Positions 60,200 through 64,000 of a stretch of DNA of 64,000 nt are shown piece after piece. Under the pieces are notes generated by a model. That model had not been told where the DNA came from. It was given only the letters and a program-made list of their open reading frames with translations, and made no database searches. The position numbers and the translations under genes were made by a program. Numbering within the stretch: position 1 is the stretch's first letter; the number at the start of each line of letters is the position of its first letter. Origin of the DNA: Bacteroidota bacterium (lineage in GTDB: Bacteria > Bacteroidota > Bacteroidia > Flavobacteriales > Weeksellaceae); NCBI GenBank assembly GCA_023393915.1, contig JAEXBS010000047.1:310001-374000 (forward strand). Reading direction: 5' to 3'.

Positions 60200-61879
60200 C
60201 TAACTTAATCCGGTGATTTGTCCGTTCTCGTCAATATCCATTCCTTCCGCTGCAGGAATACTAGGAAGTCCCGGCATACGCATCATATTTCCTAAAACCG
60301 GAATTATAAACCCAGCCCCTGCAGCAAACTCAAACTCTCGGATCGTTACCTTAAATCCTGTAGGTCTTCCTACTTTAGTTTCATCATCAGAAAGTGATTT
60401 TTGAGTTTTTGCCATGCAAACGGGAAGATGATCAAACCCCAAATCGTAAATCGTTTTAAGTTGAGCTTTTGCTTTTTGAGAATAGTTGACCGCATCGGCG
60501 CCATAAATTTCTTTTGCAATGGTCTCAATCTTTTTCTCTATGGTATCCTCTAGTTTATAAAGAGGCTGGAAGTTTCCAGGATTTTCATTGATTTGTCGAA
60601 CCACTTCCTCCGCGAGATCCATCATTCCTTCTCCACCATGAGCAAATTCCTTTGCTAAAAACGCATTAACTCCCTGCTCTTTACAAGCACTTTGAATCAA
60701 ATTAATTTCCTTAGAATCATCGTTTTCAAAATAATTAATTGCAACTATAGGCTGGAAACCAAATATCTTAGCATTTTCAAGATGCTTATTTAGATTCTCA
60801 ATCCCTTTTCTAACTGCAGGAAGATCCGGCTGAGAGTATTCTGCCTTCTTGGTTGCTCCTCCATGATATCTTAGGGCTCTTACTGTTACTACGATCACAT
60901 AGGCTTGCGGCTTAAAGCCGGCATAATGGCATTTGATATGTAGAAACTTCTCGGCTCCTAAATCGGCTCCAAATCCCGCTTCCGTAACAACGTAATCCGC
61001 TAAAGAAAGTCCAGCCTTGGTGGCTAGAATCGTATTGGTACCTTGAGCGATATTGGCAAAAGGACCCCCGTGTAAAATAGCAGGATTCCCTTCTAAGGTT
61101 TGCACTAGGTTAGGTTTAATCGCTTCTTTTAGAAGGATGGCCATTGCACCATGAGCTTTTAAATCTCTAGCAAAAACAGGCTTTTTGCTGTAAGTATACC
61201 CAACAAAAATATTACCTAAGCGATCTTTAAGATCTTTAAAATCTTTACTTAAACAAAGGATGGCCATTACTTCTGAAGCGGGCGTAATATTAAACCCTTC
61301 CTCGCGAGTCACCCCATTATTTATACCACCTAAACCTACAACGATTTGGCGAAGTGAACGGTCATTCATATCCATCACACGTTTCCAAACAATAGTTCTA
61401 GGATCGAGTCCTAATCCATATTTCGTGTTCTGTAAATTATTATCAATAAGTGCAGAGAGTAGATTGTTTGCTTTTTCAATTGCTGCAAAATCCCCTGTAA
61501 AATGAAGGTTAATATCCACCATTGGAATCACTTGCGCATAACCCCCTCCGGCAGCCCCACCTTTCATCCCAAAGACAGGCCCCAAACTGGGCTCTCTTAA
61601 GACCGCAATAGCCTTCTTACCAATTCGATTCAGCCCATCGCAAAGCCCCACTGAAACGGTTGTTTTCCCCTCTCCAGCAGGAGTTGGGTTGATTGCTGTA
61701 ACTAAGATAAGATTCGATCTTTTTGCTTTTTCCTCATTGATATAAGAAAGAGGAATTTTCGCTTTGTATTTTCCATAATACTCTAGATCATCACGTTCAA
61801 TTCCAAGCTTTTCAGCTACTTCGCGGATGTGAACGATCGGTGCGTTCTGTGCAATTTCAATATCAGACGGAAAGCTCAT
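60200..61879 (-). CDS. fhs: Formate--tetrahydrofolate ligase
   Basis: A 559-residue ATP-dependent ligase making 10-formyl-tetrahydrofolate, which supplies purine synthesis (purL and purB occur in this window). The P-loop is T-P-A-G-E-G-K-T-T-V-S-V-G-L (about residues 67-80) and the active-site region includes R-E-P-S-L-G-P-V-F-G-M-K-G-G-A-A-G-G-G-Y. Length fits the family (about 555-560). A 9-bp inverted repeat covers the -7 box and the region just before the ATG, suggesting specific control. Confidence 0.96.
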   Translation of the reverse strand: MSFPSDIEIAQNAPIVHIREVAEKLGIERDDLEYYGKYKAKIPLSYINEEKAKRSNLILVTAINPTPAGEGKTTVSVGLCDGLNRIGKKAIAVLREPSLGPVFGMKGGAAGGGYAQVIPMVDINLHFTGDFAAIEKANNLLSALIDNNLQNTKYGLGLDPRTIVWKRVMDMNDRSLRQIVVGLGGINNGVTREEGFNITPASEVMAILCLSKDFKDLKDRLGNIFVGYTYSKKPVFARDLKAHGAMAILLKEAIKPNLVQTLEGNPAILHGGPFANIAQGTNTILATKAGLSLADYVVTEAGFGADLGAEKFLHIKCHYAGFKPQAYVIVVTVRALRYHGGATKKAEYSQPDLPAVRKGIENLNKHLENAKIFGFQPIVAINYFENDDSKEINLIQSACKEQGVNAFLAKEFAHGGEGMMDLAEEVVRQINENPGNFQPLYKLEDTIEKKIETIAKEIYGADAVNYSQKAKAQLKTIYDLGFDHLPVCMAKTQKSLSDDETKVGRPTGFKVTIREFEFAAGAGFIIPVLGNMMRMPGLPSIPAAEGMDIDENGQITGLS

Positions 61880-61882
61880 AAT

Positions 61883-61914
61883 GGTAAATTTATCAGTTGT
61901 CTAACAAATTTACC
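61883..61914 (-). promoter_or_regulatory. Promoter box and inverted repeat of fhs
   Basis: Minus-strand TAAATTTG (61905-61912) is the -7 box. It lies in the right arm of a 9-bp inverted repeat, GGTAAATTT (61883-61891) and AAATTTACC (61906-61914), spaced by 14 bases; the left arm ends 4 bases before the ATG. Possible operator. Confidence 0.45.
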
Positions 61915-61970
61915 GCTTATTCTACAGGAAAAAGAATAAAGATTATTGAGTTATGTCATAGTTGAATAGT

Positions 61971-62000
61971 CAAAAAAAAAGCAACTTTTGCAAGTTGCTT
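61971..62000 (-). terminator. Terminator of the 43-residue membrane protein gene
   Basis: 9-bp stem aagcaactt/aagttgctt (61979-61987 and 61992-62000), tetraloop, nine A's to the left giving U's on the minus strand. Confidence 0.85.
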
Positions 62001-62003
62001 TAG

Positions 62004-62135
62004 CTAGGAAATTTTTGAATCTTCTAGTTTCTTTCGGGATTTGCTGTTCTGCCTTTCCTCGTATTTTTTGACCACAAACCCAATGACGATGGGAGCAACC
62101 CACAGTAGAATTCTTCTTAATAATGTTGGACTCAT
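62004..62135 (-). CDS. 43-residue single-pass membrane protein
   Basis: A small gene between pnp and fhs. The start is ATG at 62135 and the stop TAG at 62004-62006; the terminator hairpin begins right after the stop. It has a Leu/Arg start (L-L-R-R-I-L-L-W), a hydrophobic helix (about 9-22) and a polar, strongly charged C-terminal half (K-K-Y-E-E-R-Q-N and K-S-R-K-K-L-E-D). A longer overlapping frame (61951-62232) reads through the terminator and is judged a shadow. Conserved small proteins of this layout are found in flavobacteria, from memory; function unknown. Confidence 0.6.
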   Translation of the reverse strand: MSPTLLRRILLWVAPIVIGFVVKKYEERQNSKSRKKLEDSKIS

Positions 62136-62232
62136 ATAAGTTCTTTTTTATCGCATAAAATCCAATTCTAGACCAAACTCTCACCCAGAGGACGAGAACT
62201 GATAAAAATGAAAAAATCGCACAAAATTCCAT

Positions 62233-62260
62233 AAAAAAATCCCGCTAATCTTTAGCGGGA
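62233..62260 (-). terminator. Terminator of pnp
   Basis: 9-bp stem tcccgctaa/ttagcggga (62240-62248 and 62252-62260), loop tct, seven A's to the left giving U's on the minus strand. Confidence 0.85.
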
Positions 62261-62278
62261 CTTTTCTATCATTTCTCT

Positions 62279-64000
62279 TTAGTTTTGAGAATCTTCACTA
62301 GAGCGAGAATTTTCACCTTGCTCAGTTCTTTCTTGTCTTGGTTTCCCTTCTGGTCTAGGTGGACGAGGAAGAAGCACTTTACGAGAAAGCTTCATTTTCT
62401 TACGATCATCATATCCTAAGAATTTAACTTCCACTTCATCACCTTCTTCATAAGGTACTTTTTCAGTACGTTTCCAATCGATCTCAGAAATATGTAAAAG
62501 CCCTTCGGTGCCCTTGGCAATTGCTACAAAAGCTCCAAAATCCATTACTTTCACCACTTTTCCATTGTAAACCTCTCCAACAACAGGAACAAAGGTAATT
62601 TCATTTATTTTCGCGATGGCATCATTGATCTTAGCGCGGTCAGTACCTGCAATTTCGATTCTACCAATCTCTCCTATTTCTTCTATCGCAATAACTGTAT
62701 CAGTATCTTTTTGTAATTGTTGAATTACTTTACCTCCAGGACCAATAACGGCTCCAATAAAATCTTTTGAAATCTCCAGCACTTCCATCTTAGGAGCGTG
62801 TGGTTTCACATCTTCTCTTGGTTGGTCAATCGTTTTCAATAGTTCATTCAAGATATGAAGTCTTCCTTCTCTTGCTTGATTTAAAGCAGTTTCCATAATT
62901 TCCATGGATAATCCTTGAATTTTGATATCCATCTGACAAGCTGTGATCCCATCCGCAGTACCTGTAACTTTAAAGTCCATGTCACCTAGGTGGTCTTCAT
63001 CTCCAAGAATATCGGATAGCACTGTAAATTTACCAGATTTTTCATCGGTTATAAGTCCCATGGCAATTCCAGATACCGGTTTCGTAATTTGAACCCCTGC
63101 ATCCATTAGTGCTAATGTTCCTGCACAAACAGTTGCCATTGATGAGGAACCGTTGGATTCTAAAATATCAGAAACAATACGAATAGTATACGGATTTTCA
63201 ACAGGAATAATACTTTGCAGTGCTCTTTGAGCTAGGTTACCGTGACCTACTTCTCTTCTCGATGTTCCTCTTAAAGGTCTTGCCTCACCTGTTGAGAAAG
63301 GAGGGAAATTGTAATGTAAGAAGAATTTCTGATCGTAATTTATCGCTACGGTATCCACCATATTTGCATCTTTAACCGATCCTAAGGTAACGGCAGTAAG
63401 CGACTGGGTTTCTCCACGTGTAAAGACTGCTGATCCGTGAGCTCCAGGAAGGTAATCCACTTCAGACCAAATCGGACGAATGGTTTTTGGATCTCTACCG
63501 TCTAAGCGAATACCATCGTTAAGAATCATTTGACGCATTGCTTCCTTCTCAACATCGTGGTAATACACTTTTGCAAACGGCTCGATTTCTTCTCTTTCTT
63601 CCTCAGAATATTGAGCTAAAAACTCCTCCAAGACTGCAGCAAATTTCTCGTGACGCTCTTCTTTGCTGGAAGGAACTCTTGCTACTAGATATACTTTTTC
63701 ATAGGTATCGGCCCACACTTTTTCACGAATTTCTTCGTTGTGTGACTCATGCTCATAGGTACGCTTTATCTTAGAACTCTCGATTCTTGCTGCAAGTCTT
63801 TCTTGCGCCTCGATCTGAACTTTAATTTCTTCGTGTGCATAATTAATCGCTTCTATCATTTCGGCTTCAGAGATTTCTTTCATCTCTCCTTCTACCATTA
63901 CGATCGAATCTTTGGTCGCACCCACCATGATATCTAAATCTGCTTTTTCAAGCAACTCTAAACTTGGGTTAATAGAATATTCTCCGTCAATTCTAATTAC
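62279..64000 (-). CDS. pnp: Polyribonucleotide nucleotidyltransferase (3' part)
   Basis: The C-terminal 573 residues of PNPase, the phosphorolytic 3'-5' exoribonuclease of the RNA degradosome. The visible part begins before the end of the first RNase PH domain (I-D-G-E-Y-S-I-N-P, V-E-G-E-M), then has the alpha-helical domain, the second RNase PH domain with the R-G-E-T-Q and S-D-I-L-G-D-E-D-H-L-G-D-M-D-F-K blocks, a KH domain (I-G-P-G-G-K-V-I-Q) and an S1 domain (K-V-M-D-F-G-A-F-V). The tail is disordered and charged. The frame is open through base 64000; a TTG at 63955 is an internal leucine codon, not the start. Confidence 0.96.
   Translation of the reverse strand, partial: VIRIDGEYSINPSLELLEKADLDIMVGATKDSIVMVEGEMKEISEAEMIEAINYAHEEIKVQIEAQERLAARIESSKIKRTYEHESHNEEIREKVWADTYEKVYLVARVPSSKEERHEKFAAVLEEFLAQYSEEEREEIEPFAKVYYHDVEKEAMRQMILNDGIRLDGRDPKTIRPIWSEVDYLPGAHGSAVFTRGETQSLTAVTLGSVKDANMVDTVAINYDQKFFLHYNFPPFSTGEARPLRGTSRREVGHGNLAQRALQSIIPVENPYTIRIVSDILESNGSSSMATVCAGTLALMDAGVQITKPVSGIAMGLITDEKSGKFTVLSDILGDEDHLGDMDFKVTGTADGITACQMDIKIQGLSMEIMETALNQAREGRLHILNELLKTIDQPREDVKPHAPKMEVLEISKDFIGAVIGPGGKVIQQLQKDTDTVIAIEEIGEIGRIEIAGTDRAKINDAIAKINEITFVPVVGEVYNGKVVKVMDFGAFVAIAKGTEGLLHISEIDWKRTEKVPYEEGDEVEVKFLGYDDRKKMKLSRKVLLPRPPRPEGKPRQERTEQGENSRSSEDSQN

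Noticed and set aside
61951..62232. 93-residue minus-strand frame between pnp and fhs
   Set aside because: It reads through the terminator hairpin downstream of the 43-residue gene, has unnatural composition (Cys- and Lys-rich), and overlaps the better 43-residue frame.
1..64000. tRNA, rRNA, CRISPR, IS element or prophage
   Set aside because: None was seen in reading both strands of the intergenic gaps: no transposase, integrase, regular spacer repeat or cloverleaf pattern.

Overview
The window is chromosomal DNA of a Bacteroidota bacterium, most likely class Flavobacteriia. The AT-rich sequence has a SusC/SusD pair, many lipoproteins, bacteroidetal families (DUF4197, DUF5686) and, before most transcription units, the bacteroidetal -7 box TAnnTTTG, often only 10-25 bases from the start codon. 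No tRNA, rRNA, insertion sequence, prophage or CRISPR array was seen. The layout is compact; genes on both strands often share bidirectional terminators.

Region by region. 1-8.6 kb: end of an unknown gene, an SRPBCC protein, thiol peroxidase, monomeric isocitrate dehydrogenase, a TrpB2-type tryptophan synthase beta chain behind what looks like a complete ribosome-mediated trp attenuator, urocanate hydratase and Pcm. 8.7-12.5 kb: a tight operon of a Gfo/Idh oxidoreductase, a class A beta-lactamase-like protein and 3-hydroxybutyryl-CoA dehydrogenase, then a small acidic protein and a META lipoprotein. 12.5-22 kb: housekeeping genes pheT, dnaN, dgkA, purL and purB. 22.1-33.2 kb: a polysaccharide utilization locus (SusC, SusD, LamG surface lipoprotein, two tandem PF10091/GH144-type glucanases, an esterase and a GH3 glucosidase), probably for beta-1,2-glucan. 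33.4-43.1 kb: DUF4197 and DUF493 proteins, ArsC-like reductase, deoxynucleoside kinase, glutamine cyclotransferase, a ClC channel, an SRPBCC protein, a metallo-beta-lactamase-fold hydrolase, a decayed CoA transferase, a FUSC-like membrane protein and a thiolase. 43.1-51.2 kb: DUF5686 outer-membrane protein, alaS, an odd AAA+ protein with an IF2N-like N-terminus and degenerate Walker motifs preceded by a Trp-rich mini-ORF, and prfB. 51.2-64 kb: DedA, isoaspartyl peptidase, tsaE, alanine dehydrogenase, a small membrane protein, tyrA, sdaA, an alpha/beta hydrolase, glucokinase, an outer-membrane barrel, fhs, a 43-residue membrane protein and the 3' part of pnp.

The most interesting items are the trpB2 attenuator (promoter, 27-codon leader with three consecutive Trp codons, competing hairpins, terminator), the AAA+ pseudo-ATPase with its own Trp-rich leader ORF, the predicted beta-1,2-glucan locus with an internal terminator, and the fused, SCOT-like CoA-transferase pseudogene. 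All functional calls are by sequence reading; no database search or folding program was run.
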